Assembly: GCA_030549775.1 (NCBI GenBank)
Contig: CM060175.1
Span: forward strand, 10,810,455-10,874,454
DNA length: 64,000 nt
From: Tamarix chinensis
Lineage: Eukaryota > Streptophyta > Magnoliopsida > Caryophyllales > Tamaricaceae
Direction: 5' to 3'
The notes beneath the pieces are model-generated. The model saw nothing but the letters and a program-made list of their open reading frames with translations, was not told where the DNA came from and did not search any database. The position numbers and the translations under genes were made by a program. Shown piece after piece: positions 1-11,165 of this stretch (position 1 is the stretch's first letter; the number at the start of each line of letters is the position of its first letter).

Positions 1-575
1 CAGGTGGAAAGAAGGATGCTAAGGTTTGGTGTGGCCACCTAGGGTTTCATGGTCACACGTGTGTTTGGGGGAGTAAAGTGAAATGATGAGGGTTAAATCT
101 ATGTGATGTGTGGGGTGTTAAATGGCCTTGGTTGTGTGAGGTAGAGAAGGATGGGCCACATAGGCCCAAATTAGGGTTTTTGGATAAAAACCCTAGGGTA
201 AGGCAATGAGCGGACTTGGCAGTGTAAGGTAGTGGGTGTTGCCCACACACTTAGGAGCTGGGCCTCCAGTGTGAGTAAGTGGAGGAGGTAAGGATGTTGG
301 GGTGTGTTAGGAGGGGTAGAGTCTCAAGATATGGGCCGAGTCCTCTTAGGAGGATAAGTGTAGATGGAGTGTGACATACAAGTCTAAGGTAAAACTTGTT
401 GAATAAGACACAGTAAGACACTAATCATTTAAAGAGGAAGACTGTTGAGGTGACTAGGAGCTAAGGTGCACTAGAGATCGATCCACCAGCAATAATATTA
501 GTCAGGAGCATTATGTGCTGTATCTTTTTGGTCCACTGGCTATAATAGTGGGGGATTCCATGCTCAACAAATCGA
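1..575 (+). mobile_element. Family-X long LTR, 3' part, cut by window edge
   Basis: This stretch matches 31,390-31,985 over most of its length. Both share a block around 'gatgggccac..taggcc', the box TAATCATTTAAAG (near 425 here, 31,805 there) and short near-palindromes such as CCACTGGCTATAATAGTGG (531-549). The family is seen complete at 22,405-25,068 and 28,735-32,903. No coding sequence is present, and the small frames here are chance. Only the downstream part of an LTR is visible, and the right limit near 575 is where similarity to the other copies fades. The LTR identity is inferred from the complete copy, which has TG..CA ends and a TSD. Confidence 0.7.
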
Positions 576-676
576 CACAAGTGAAAAAGTATAAGGCTTG
601 GAGATCATACAATTGTGAAGATAACATCAAAGCACAAGTTAGATCGACACAAGTGAAAAAGTATAAGGCTTGGAGA
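571..676. repeat. 33-bp direct repeat, two copies 72 bp apart
   Basis: A block starting tcgacacaagtgaaaaagta is present at 572-604 and again at 644-676 with no visible mismatch. It lies just after family-X similarity ends and before the Copia LTR. I do not know its origin. A local tandem duplication or a replication-slippage scar at the end of the LTR fragment would explain it. Confidence 0.85.
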
Positions 677-762
677 AGAATCAAGCAAACACACTTCCTT
701 TGACAAGAATAAGAGGTTGTTGATACTCCTTGATTTGATTCTTTGAATCTTAATTACATTTC

Positions 763-2153
763 TGTAGGAATTTAGCCAAGCGAAACACAACGCAGTGGAA
801 TAAAATCAAAGGCTAAATTTACCAGGAACATATGCTAGATTAAAGACGAACCTGCTTGATCCAATTGAGTTTGTTTCAATTGATTGATTTCAATCTCCTT
901 TGAGTGAGCGAGTGTGAATTGTGTCTCACCTCTACCGGTATCCACGCACTTTGAATTTGGATCACTAAGGAAGCGTGCTAGCATCAATGGAACACTCTCT
1001 CAATTTCGTGAATAACCAGCGTTGGTGGCTAGGTTATTTTCTCCCACTTAGAGAGAGAGAGAGAAAAAAGGTGTATATATAATAAAACCCCAGCTTGGGT
1101 ATTTATATTAACACTCTAGCCCACCTAGAAGCATTGGACTTGGGTCTTAATCACATTAAAACCACTTTGACTTGATGAGATATTAATCATATTAGGATCT
1201 CATCTTATTCTTTTGATCCAGTTCAGTTCGGTGTGCGACCCTGTAGGTTCACGTAATATTGGCAATGGACCAAAACTCCTTTTGGGCCCACAAATCATAA
1301 GAGGTCTCTAGCAAGACGTTATGACTACCCAAATTACGCAAATGTCCTATGCTCGACATAACCTATTAATAACCCGTATATTTGTCCTTTTGTCACACGA
1401 TATTTAGATTGAACACAAGGCATTTGTCGTGTCATCCTTGCTATGTTCAATCACATTCTTTCTCGATCACCAAGTAAGACTAACCTTAAACAAATGACAC
1501 CTCGTTTGCACATGGCCATGCTAACATTAGTCATACTTGTCCAGGGGCCCAAAGATATCTCTCTCACGTCATGAGAGGGACAAATCCCATCTTGATCAAC
1601 TATGTGCCTCTATATGATCCACAACATGTCTAATCAATACCTTTATGATCACCCCTAATAAGGGTAACATTTGGTAAAGTTAAAACAGAATGATCATCAT
1701 ACCGGCAAATACTAAGATCTCAGGTCAAAGGACGATATACAATTTAGAGAACACTGATGACACTTTGCACAATATTTAATGCAGTGTCCTCCTACTAGGT
1801 CAGTCCAATATCATGTTCCCTAACATGTATCTATGTTATTAGTTTGATATCTCATATCAATGATCAGTGGAACATGATCATCAACTAATCAACATACTAG
1901 TCTTATAATCACTAATATCCCTTAATTAGATGATATTAGACTAGGGACAGTTCTTGAATAATAATCTTTCTATCTATTAGTAGAGTTCCATAATCCAATC
2001 ACATACTTGATTATCTACATAAAGAATAATTATTCAAAGGGATAACAACATTTGAATGAATAACATCATTTGATACTTTTATTAATAAGCACAATCTCTA
2101 AATATGCAAAAATAAATTATAACATATGATTGGTTCTAGGGCATATTTCCATT
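763..2153 (-). mobile_element. Ty1/copia solo LTR with TSD ATTTC
   Basis: Read on the minus strand this starts near TGGAAATATGCCCTAG, the usual opening of a common class of plant Copia LTRs (normally preceded by TGT; here the outermost bases are mutated). It ends TTCCTACA. The pentamer ATTTC lies directly outside both ends (758-762 and 2154-2158), as expected for a target-site duplication. No primer-binding site or coding region adjoins, so this is a solo LTR left by recombination, about 1.39 kb. It interrupts sequence just upstream of the Ty3/gypsy protease. The ends and TSD are seen directly. The Copia assignment rests on the recognised terminal motif. Confidence 0.75.
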
Positions 2154-2282
2154 ATTTCTTGAATTCTTGCATGCATGGTATTGTTCTTGAGTGGTAAAAT
2201 GCATGAATAGAATAGGAATTATATTGATCTTGAAGTGAATAGGAATTATGTTCTATAATTAGTACTTCAAGTGCAAGCTAAT

Positions 2283-5200
2283 AAGCAACCTAATCAATGA
2301 GAGAATATATTCAAGATTGAAGGAAGAGTGGGAGATACAGTTTATCGGGGTATTATTGATAGTGGATCGTGTACAAATGTAGCTCATGAGAGGATGGTGA
2401 AGGAATTGGGGTTAGAGACAACAACACATGAAAAGCCTTATTATCTTTAATGGCTTAACAAGGACAAAGGCTTCAAGGTAACAAAACAAACCCTTATCTC
2501 ATTTAGAATTGGGAATTATCATTATGATGTGCTATGTGTTGTTTTTCCTGTGGATGCATGTGGAATATTATTAGGTAGACCATGGTAATATGATCAATTT
2601 AATATTCATAATGGTATTACTAATGAATATCTTATTGAAAAGGATAAGAAGAAGCATAAACTTAAACCTTCTGAGTGTGATAATGAGAACATAGTCAAAA
2701 ATAAAAAGAGTTTATTTTTGTAGGACAAGGCTATGATAGAATTTATTAAGAAGAAAGTAGTTTCTATGCTATGATTATCAAGGAATCCCTATAAGGGGAG
2801 AAAAATAAAAATAATCCTAAGGTATATGAGCCAAGTATAAGGATGTGTTTTCTAATGAATTACCACAAGGATTAGCACCTAAAATAGGGATAGAACATGC
2901 TACAAATTTAATTCCTGGCATTTCTTTACCTAATAAACCTTCTTATAGATGTAATATGAAAAAATCGTAGGAATTAGAGAGACAAATACAAGAGCTCATA
3001 GGAACAGGATATGTGAGAGAAAGTATGAGCCCATGTTGTGTACCTGCATTAATTGTTCATAAAAAAGATGGTACGTGGCACATGTGTATTGACTCTAAAG
3101 TAGTGAACAATATAACTATTAAATATATATTCCTATGCCTAGATTAGATGACATGTTAGATAAATTATTTGGAGCACAAGTATTCTCTAAAATTGATCTA
3201 AGGAGTGGATATTATCAAATGAGAATAAGAGAAGGAGATGAATGGAATAATGCTTTTAAAACAAAATATGGTATTTAACGAATAGAAGGTTATGCCATTT
3301 GGTTTGTGTAATGCACCTAGTTTGTTTATGAGATTAATGAATGAAGTTATTCAACCTTTTCTTGGAAAATTCATTATGGTATACTTAGATAATATACTTG
3401 CGTATAGTAAAAATGAGAATGATCATCTTAATCATTTGATGATATTATTTGATAAGTTAAGGGAAACTAAACTCTATGGAAAAATAGGAAAGAGTGATTT
3501 TATGCTTGAGGGTATTTTTTTTCCTTGGTTATATTGTGAGTAAAGAAGGTATAAAAGTGAATTCTACAAAGATTCAAGTTTTTTTTGTGATTGGCCAATA
3601 CCTAAGGATATTCATGAGGTAAGGATTTTTCATGGATTGGCAAGTTTATATAGAAGATTCATTAAATACTTTTAGAATATTACCACGCCAATTACACATA
3701 TTATGAAGAAAGGTGAATTTAAGTGGGGAGAAGATGCCACTAATTCCTTTGATATTTTAAAGGATAAGCTATGTAATTCACTGGTATTATATTTTCCTGA
3801 CTTTTGTAATTTGTTTTAAGTTACATATGATGCTAGTGGAGTAGGGATAGGAGGTGTACTCTCATAGGAAAAAAATATATTGCATTGTTTAGTGAAAAAT
3901 TAAATGGTGTTAGAATGAATTATTCAACATATGATAAGGAATTCTATGCCATCATAAGAAGCTTGGAAACATGAAGTCATTATTTGAGACCTAAGCAATT
4001 TGTTTTACATTTGGATCATGAGAGTCTAAAATATTTGCATGGGCAAAAGAAGATTAGCCTTAGGCATGCAAAATGGACTAGTTTCTTACAATCCTTTGTG
4101 TTTTCTATCAAACATTTCAATAGTAAAGACAGTTTCATAGCATATGCATTATATAGGAGATCTATGATACTTATAATGTTGGATTCTAAATTATTAGGAT
4201 TTGAAATGTTGAAAGAATTATACGCAAAAGATGAAGATTTCTTTGAAGTTTAAAATGAATGTAAGAAAAATCATAGTTATGGTAATTATGTGCTATTAGA
4301 TGAATTTCTTTTCAAACTTAATAAGTTGTGCATACCTCATTCTAGTGTATATGATTTACTTGTTAAGGAATTACATGATGGGGTCTAGCGGGTCATTTTA
4401 GCGTTCATAAAACCATGAAAATATTACAAAAACATTTTCAAATGATAAAATTAGTACGAGATATTATTTGGAAATATGTAACTTGTCAAAAGAGTAAGAG
4501 TTTCTTCTATAAAGGTTTGTATGTTCCTTTTCCAATACCTAGTCAACCATAGGAGAGTGTTAGTATGGACTTTATCTTAAGTTTACCAATGACTCAAAGG
4601 AGAAATGATTCTATTATGGTGGTAGTAGATATATTTTATAAAGTGGCACATTTCATGCCATGTAATAAAATATATGATGCAAATCATTTGGAAGATTTAG
4701 ATTTCAAGAAAATAGTAAGGTTACATGGTATTTTTAAAATATAGTGTCGGATAGAGATGTGAAAATTTTAAGTTACTTTGGGAAGACACTTTGGCATATG
4801 TTAGGTACTAAGTTATTGTTTAACACATCTCATCATCCACAAAAGGATGGCCAAACCAAAGTGACTAATAGAACCTTTGAAACTTTACTAAGAGGATTAG
4901 TTAAAAAAAGTACTAAGAATTGAGATATAAAACTCTCACATGCTGAATTTGCATACAATAGGAGTCCTTCTAGTACAACTCACTCTAGTCCGTTTTAGGT
5001 TGTATATGGAGTTAATCTTTATTTACCTATTGATATGTTGTCATTGAAAAGAGTTGATATTAAAAATTATAATTATGAAGAAAGAGTTGAATTATTTAAA
5101 AAACTTCATGAACAAATAAGGAATAATATTGAGAAATCTAATGCTAAATACCAAAACCAGGCTAACAAAAATATAACTATATAAATATTTTCACTGAGAG

Positions 5201-5660
5201 ACTTGGTATGGTTGAATTTAATATAAGAAAGATTTCCAAATTTAAGAAATAATCAAATAATGCCAAGAGAAAATGGACCTTGCAAAATATTAAGGAAATT
5301 TGGAAATACTGCTTATGAATTAGAATTGCCAGAATCCTATAGAGGTGTTTCTAAGACTTTCAACGTTTGTGATTTATCTCCTTATTATAGTGATGCTAAT
5401 TTGTGGACAAATTCTTCTTTACGAGGAGGGAATGATGTAGGAGCATCTCCATCTCATTCTTCTCAAGTTGAAGGCCAAGAGTTAGCATATTTGGAGGTAG
5501 TACCAATTATTTTGGAAAACCTTGAACATAATCATAATCATGCTAATAATATTTCATTAGATGATTCTTACAAGTATTATATATATTTGCAAGAAAAGGA
5601 CTTCAAAAATGATATCTAATGTATAAGGAAATGATAATGCAAGAGTTACAAAGTTGTATG
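2283..5660 (+). pseudogene. Decayed Ty3/gypsy pol (protease-RT-RNase H-integrase)
   Basis: Translating across stops and frameshifts gives a full Ty3/gypsy pol order. The aspartic protease lies at about 2,310-2,650 (IIDSGSCTNV, later ILLGRPW). Reverse transcriptase lies at about 2,840-3,540 ([35 protein letters not shown]). RNase H is at about 3,820-4,250 (HLDHESLKYLHGQ). The integrase core is at about 4,560-5,040 (VVVDIFYKVAHF, HPQ, AEFAYNRSP). A C-terminal tail at 5,260-5,619 contains TFNVCDLSPYY. The RT active site reads YLDN instead of YLDD, so one catalytic aspartate is lost. Many frames are closed. Gag and the 5' LTR are not visible; the Copia LTR lies upstream. The lineage looks chromovirus-like, but I see no chromodomain. 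Confidence 0.85.
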
Positions 5661-6135
5661 GGAGATAAAGTTACAAGACATGAAGCTTGATTATATATTA
5701 TTTTATGTGGTATCATGATTAGGTTTTATGCAGCTTTGATATTTTATGTAAGCTTTTTAATATCTTGTCATTGTAATTGTAACTCATTATGTATACTATA
5801 TGGATATGTGTTGGTTTAACTCTTATGTAATTAGGTTATTTGATTTGGGCTTAATTAAGGAGAGTTGAGCTTGACCTCATTACAATATGTGTATATGTGT
5901 GTGTATATATACATGCCTTGTTCATTTGATTAATGGAGATTGATGAATAAAAATCGAGCACTTAATGCATAAAAGGAGCAATAGTTGACATCTTTGCATT
6001 ATTTTTCCTATCTTTCTCTCAAGTAGGGAGTGAACTTTAGGAATAATTCTCTAGAGAAATTAAAGATTTATCTTTAGAAGTGAATTTTATATTGGAGTAG
6101 ATCAAAACATAAATATTCGAATCAACATTGTAACG
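5620..6135 (+). mobile_element. Probable 3' UTR/LTR of the decayed Ty3/gypsy element
   Basis: This non-coding stretch follows the pol tail. It contains TATA-like runs (about 5,905-5,915), a second A-rich box (near 5,970) and a terminus-like 'caacattgtaacg' near 6,125. Its position makes it the likely 3' LTR, but the matching 5' LTR is not in the window, so the ends cannot be fixed. Confidence 0.35.
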
Positions 6136-6379
6136 TACAACATCAAATCCTTCTTTACTCAAGTCAACTTTATTTAATTTCAATCCAATTTCAAAGATCT
6201 TGAAATTGTGAAGATAATCATCAATATCTTACACATTAGAAAGCCTACTAATGAACCAACTCAATGAATTATTGAGAAAATTTTAAGGCACACAACATTT
6301 ATCTTCACTTGGTCTAATATGGTTATTTATCCCTAACTATTTTTTTATACTTTAGATATTTGGTTTTCAAAAAGGGATA

Positions 6380-8150
6380 TTTGGCCAGTATTTTTGATAA
6401 AGAAGGTCCAAATAACCTTGTGACACACACTTTAGGCACTCAAGAGCATGGTAGTCAATGTAGGACATATAAACGAGTTCAACCTATCTAAGGTATTTGG
6501 ATGTTGCCTTAGTTTTCACCCTTCAAAAAAAAAATATGAACACATGGAGAAAGAAATGACGGCGTTAAGGGAATCATAAAAGGCAATCCTTAAAAGGTTA
6601 GATAGTATGTCATTATATTCACAATTTCCATTTCAACCCACCATCTAGAGTCCCTAAACCCTTTTTGAAATTAATATACTACACTACACTCTATGTACTT
6701 GAATATACTTAATTTTTTGCCATAACTTGAATCTTTTGACTATTAATTATAGGTTCAGTATCCTTATGACTTGAAAGTCATAGAGGATGGACCTATTGTA
6801 GCATATGCTACTACATTTATTGAGAACTTTATCAACCCTTTGTAATATGCCATTTAGGGTTGATAAAGTTTGGGTCTCAAATCAGGTAATTTTTTGGATG
6901 ACTGAGTAACCTTGTAATTATAAAGGATGGGGTAATCTAAACTTTTTCAATTTTCAATTACATTCTTTTTACTTAAGTGATAATATATGCTCTAATAATT
7001 ATGTCATCCAACTTTTCTTACTTAGGGAGATTAGTGAGAGGGAAAAAATATATGGCGTATGTGGAAGCCCAAAAAGCATTGGGAATGAAAATAATCAAGT
7101 GTTGTGACCTATCACCTCACTTTAGGTTGTGTTTGGACATGGAACTTTTGTTGGATGGTAATTCTATTGGGATTCCTCTTCCAGCTGTTTTACACATGAA
7201 ATCAAAAGATATGAATATCCAGACTGGGGAAAAAGACATCTTACATTTGTTATAAGGTGAAATGTTACAATGTCAACATATAATTGCATATACTAGGTAA
7301 TTTAAATCCTTTCACCTTTGACCTTATTTTAATTATGTTGATACTAAAAAATTATTCTTTCATGGTTATAGGTTCTTGAAAGATAATTTATTATCTGATG
7401 TCTTAGATAGGTTTGATTTATATAGATTTCTATACTCACACACGATCTCCAATGAAAATAATAATATTTAATGTATTCCATATGTGGTTAACTCCATGAA
7501 GATGGATCTACAGTTTCTCTTGTTTTCTCCATTTTCCTTTGACATGCATTGGACACTAGTGATATTGTATCCATCTTCAAAGACCTCATATTTGATGGAT
7601 TCAATTGATAAGAAATCCTTACTCTGATCTAAAATTACTTGGGGAAAGGTACATATTTATCTATATAATGATATTAATTAGAATCTCTCTCTCTTACACA
7701 CACACACACACATGTATATTTAATATATGACTACTACATCAATTAGGTCCTTTAAGATTTATTTTGGGCCACAAAAGAATGAAAGGACACCTTCAGCCTG
7801 TATGTTTAGGAAAAAATTAAGGTTTTAAGTTTTTATGTCGTTTAAGAATCATTATCATTTAATATTAAGTATTTAGTATGAGAAACTAATAAGATAATGC
7901 AATAACTATTTTATTTTTTAGTGTCATTGACAACAAGATAATGTAAGTTGTGGATAATACGTCATGATATTCATAAAGGAAATCATTTGCAAACATTGGA
8001 TTGGACAAGGAGAGGTATTTATTTACTTTATTTAGTTTATAATTGTGTTTATCTATATACATCAATAATAACATGATCTTTTCCATCTTTTGTAGGTCTA
8101 TCAATATCATAACCTTCTTGATTATCAAAATAACATGATTAATGAAGTTA
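6380..8150 (+). pseudogene. CACTA-type transposon remnant with Ulp1-like (C48) cysteine protease
   Basis: Broken frames show LVTHTLGTQEH near 6,420, similar to the conserved LGTPEH..RVRG segment of plant CACTA proteins. A segment with SIGIPLPAVLHM lies within 6,977-7,255. A Ulp1-like catalytic region follows at about 7,500-8,100: MHWTLVILYPSSKTSYLMDS carries the His-Trp, and after a gap QQDNVSCG.YVM carries the Cys. Stops interrupt most parts (for example before QQDN). In such transposons the C48 domain is a SUMO-protease relative fused to or next to transposase. Assignment to CACTA rather than another Ulp1-carrying element is an inference from the LGT.EH segment. No intact product is possible. 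Confidence 0.6.
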
Positions 8151-8329
8151 GAAAAGAATGGTTAGATTTTAAAACAAGTTTTATGATAATTATGTGTAGA
8201 ATCATGTGCAACTTTATTTTTTCATACATAGAGTGTAAATATGAATGAAAAATAATTTTATATAAGGATTTATATGCAAAGTATATAATAAAAGTATATA
8301 ATCATTTATTCTGGTTGTTATGATGCTAG

Positions 8330-8640
8330 TAAAAGCATCATGCAAACATATGCAGGTTTTATACAGTGTGGTAGAGAAACGATCAAAATATTCTTAAAAA
8401 AAAGGAATATAAGATAGTTATATATAAAACATGTCGTGTATACCCAAAACATTGCCCTAGCTATCGAGATAGAGAATACAATGCCGTTAGGACCCATAAC
8501 TATCGTGTATATATACAATACACGATGATTATGCATTCTAACCGTCGTTTATTCTCCATCTCGCTGGATGGGGAGATGTTACTAGTATACATGGTGGGTT
8601 TTATATATAACTGTTGTATATCTACCATTTGACCATCACT
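8330..8640 (+). mobile_element. Possible CACTA subterminal region with palindromes
   Basis: Downstream of the Ulp1 remnant are short inverted repeats: gatgctagtaaaagcatc (8,321-8,338) and cgtgtatatatacaatacacg (8,503-8,523). Several CCGTCGT/ACTATCGT-like subterminal motifs follow. Dense short repeats of this kind are typical of CACTA ends. No clean CACTA/TAGTG terminus or 3-bp TSD was found, so the limits are approximate. Confidence 0.35.
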
Positions 8641-11165
8641 AACGTTCCACCTCAATTACTTTGGCCCTTTCATATGTTCCTTCCCCTTAGGTAACACTTA
8701 CTGTTGCTATTATATACCCCCTATAAATGACATATCGTGTCATTTCTACCCCTTTAGTTTGCCCACTTCAACCATTCCCCCTCCTTGTTTCACAAAGTTT
8801 GGCCAAGACACCTTAGAGTCTTATATTAGGTTTTCCTCCATTCTTTCACTCTCTTTTACCTTAGAATTTCCTTAATTATATCATTAAGTTCTAATTTTAC
8901 TTTATCATTTTTTCTTAGGTATTTTTTAGAGGTTCCGGAGGAGGCAGCAAATGATATATATGCTTAGAGAACGATGTCCTTTTCGATAAGGATACTAATC
9001 ATAGTTGGGGTTTATGTACTAAATGTTATGTATGTTTGTGTGGTTTATCATATTGTTATTATTATGTTGTTAATTTAATTATTGTTAATATTATGATGTG
9101 GTAATGTGATATTATATAGTGAAAAGTGAGCAAGTTGAAAAGTATGTGCTTATACGATATTGTTGTGATAATTCTTATGGTGTAAGTTTTAAGTAATAAG
9201 CATGATATATCTTATTGTAATTCTGGATTTAGAAAATTATGGTAAGTGGGAACTAAGTATATTCAAGATGCATGATGATGTAATAAATTGAGGATTTGGA
9301 AGTAAGGGCATCAGACACATAAGTTTTTTTTTGTGAAATAAGGGTGTTTGGTTATTATCAATGGTATTTTATTCAATATGTGTTAAATATGGAAATTTTG
9401 GTATTCTCATGTGTTTAATGGGTAAAAATATGCTAATAATAGCATGTGTAATGTTTGAAGTATTTATGAATGCCCTAATTCTAAATAAAATGAGAAAATA
9501 GCTTAAACTAGGAGTAGTAACTATAGGAACAAGGCTATTATCACATGTGTAAAAAATAAGAGATAGGCCATGATTTTCGGATATGTTTTTAATATTAGAA
9601 TTTTAGGAATGAATATTGAATTTGGTTACCATATGAGCCTTTTGGGGAAAGTTATCATTTACTTATGAAATTATGGTTTTTTAAGATTCATAAATAGTAA
9701 CTCTTGAGATAGGGTTATTATTGCTTGTATAAGAAGTTAGATTTAGACCAAAATTTTTGGATATTATGTTAATAATATAATTTTAAGAATGTATATTTAA
9801 TTTGGTTACTATATGAGCCTTTTGGGGAATGTTATGACTTACTGTGAACTTAGGGTTTTGTAAGCATCATATAAAGTAACTTTTTAGATATGGTCGTTAT
9901 TGCATGTGTAAGACATTGAAGTTAGACCTTTATTTTTGGATTTTTTGATACTAATAATAATGTTTGAGGAAGATGTACTGAATTTGGTGGATAGATGATC
10001 AATATGGAATAAGTTATACCTATAATATGAAATTAGGGTTTCTAAGGGAGATTATGGAAATATTCCTTGATAATGGCCTTGATAACTATGTGATTGTGTT
10101 TTACATGTTCCAATTATGTGTTGTGAATGTTAAACCAACTATGAGTAAGATTATAATCATTTAAAGTGAAAGATCATGTAAGTCGAGACCGGATGTAACT
10201 GTCCATTCCACGAGACGAGAATAATGTCCAGACGCATTTTGCCTTGGGGTTATATTTTATTGATACCATTCCACCGGTAGATAATAGTGGCCAAGATTAT
10301 TTTTTTCTTAAGGTTGTATGTTATTGATATCATTCCACAAGTATAAAATAGTGGCCATGAGCATTTTCCCTATGGTTGTATATTGTGACACCATTCCATT
10401 GGTTGAGAATAATGGGGTATTGAAATCAATTTAAAATAAATCATGAAAATGATCATAACCATTGATCAGATATTAATCATTTAAAGTAAAATATTATGTG
10501 ATTAAAGACCGGTTGTACCTATCCGTTTTATTGGATGAGAATACTAGCCAAGACCATTTTTTCCATAGGGTTGTACATTATTGATACCATTTCATCGGTA
10601 CATAATAATGGTAAGAGCATTTTTTCATGGGATTGTATATTATCAATACCATTTCACTGGTTAAGAATAATGGGATTTTTGAACTCAACGTAAATAAAAG
10701 AATTGATGACATTATATCTAATAAAGTGATCTGGAATCAATATTTACCTTTCATTATTTTATATATCACGCATGTATGCTATACCTCTGATGTGAAATCA
10801 TGCATGTATTCTTTGTATCCCTTTATTGATTTTATTGTTACCTTACTCAATACATAATGTATTAATTATCCTTTTTATAGGTGTTTTTCATTCCCGCATG
10901 CAGACAACCCTAATGTTTTTGTGTAGGTTGATGAGGATCTGCTAGATAATTTTGTTGCTTAAGATTCTCTATGTGTGGAGTAATGATATTATGTTTTGAG
11001 GTTTGAGCATAGAGTCATGTTATTTGAATATTATTTTTACCCTAATACTTTTCTAGACTCTTAGTTCTATGGTATCCCTATATGTATTTTTGGATATTGT
11101 ACTTAGAGTTAATCTCTAAGCCATTTTTATATTTATGAAACTTCTCTCATTTTCTATTTATCATG
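8640..11165 (+). mobile_element. Family-X long LTR, 3' end missing
   Basis: It is similar in order to 22,405-25,068. It has a TATA element (TATAAAT, 8,722-8,728), then long AT-rich non-coding sequence. Two rounds of the TAATCATTTAAAG box plus near-palindrome array follow (10,155-10,440 and 10,475-10,680). Next come 'actcaacgtaa', a block with 'gttgatgagga' (about 10,927) and 'tacttagagttaatctctaa' (11,100-11,119). Similarity stops near 11,165, about 170 bases before the expected GGGGTGTTACA end, where an unrelated inverted LTR begins. The left end is a guess, because no TG terminus or TSD was found. Confidence 0.6.
10155..10690 (+). repeat. Near-palindrome array of family-X LTR (two rounds)
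   Basis: There are seven degenerate copies of a module with core CCAY(N)~11-12AATAGTGG or AATAATGG, for example ccaccggtagataatagtgg at 10,270-10,289. They are spaced about 55-65 bp, each followed by a 'gcattttttc.atagggttgtat' type linker. A TAATCATTTAAAGTGAAA box opens the first round (10,157) and a close variant opens the second (10,476). The whole block is therefore duplicated here, whereas 24,178-24,425 has one round. Confidence 0.75.

Noticed and set aside
3292..3543. An intact reverse transcriptase fragment
   Set aside because: The frame is open for 83 codons but the active site reads YLDN and both sides are closed by stops, so it is kept as part of a pseudogene.
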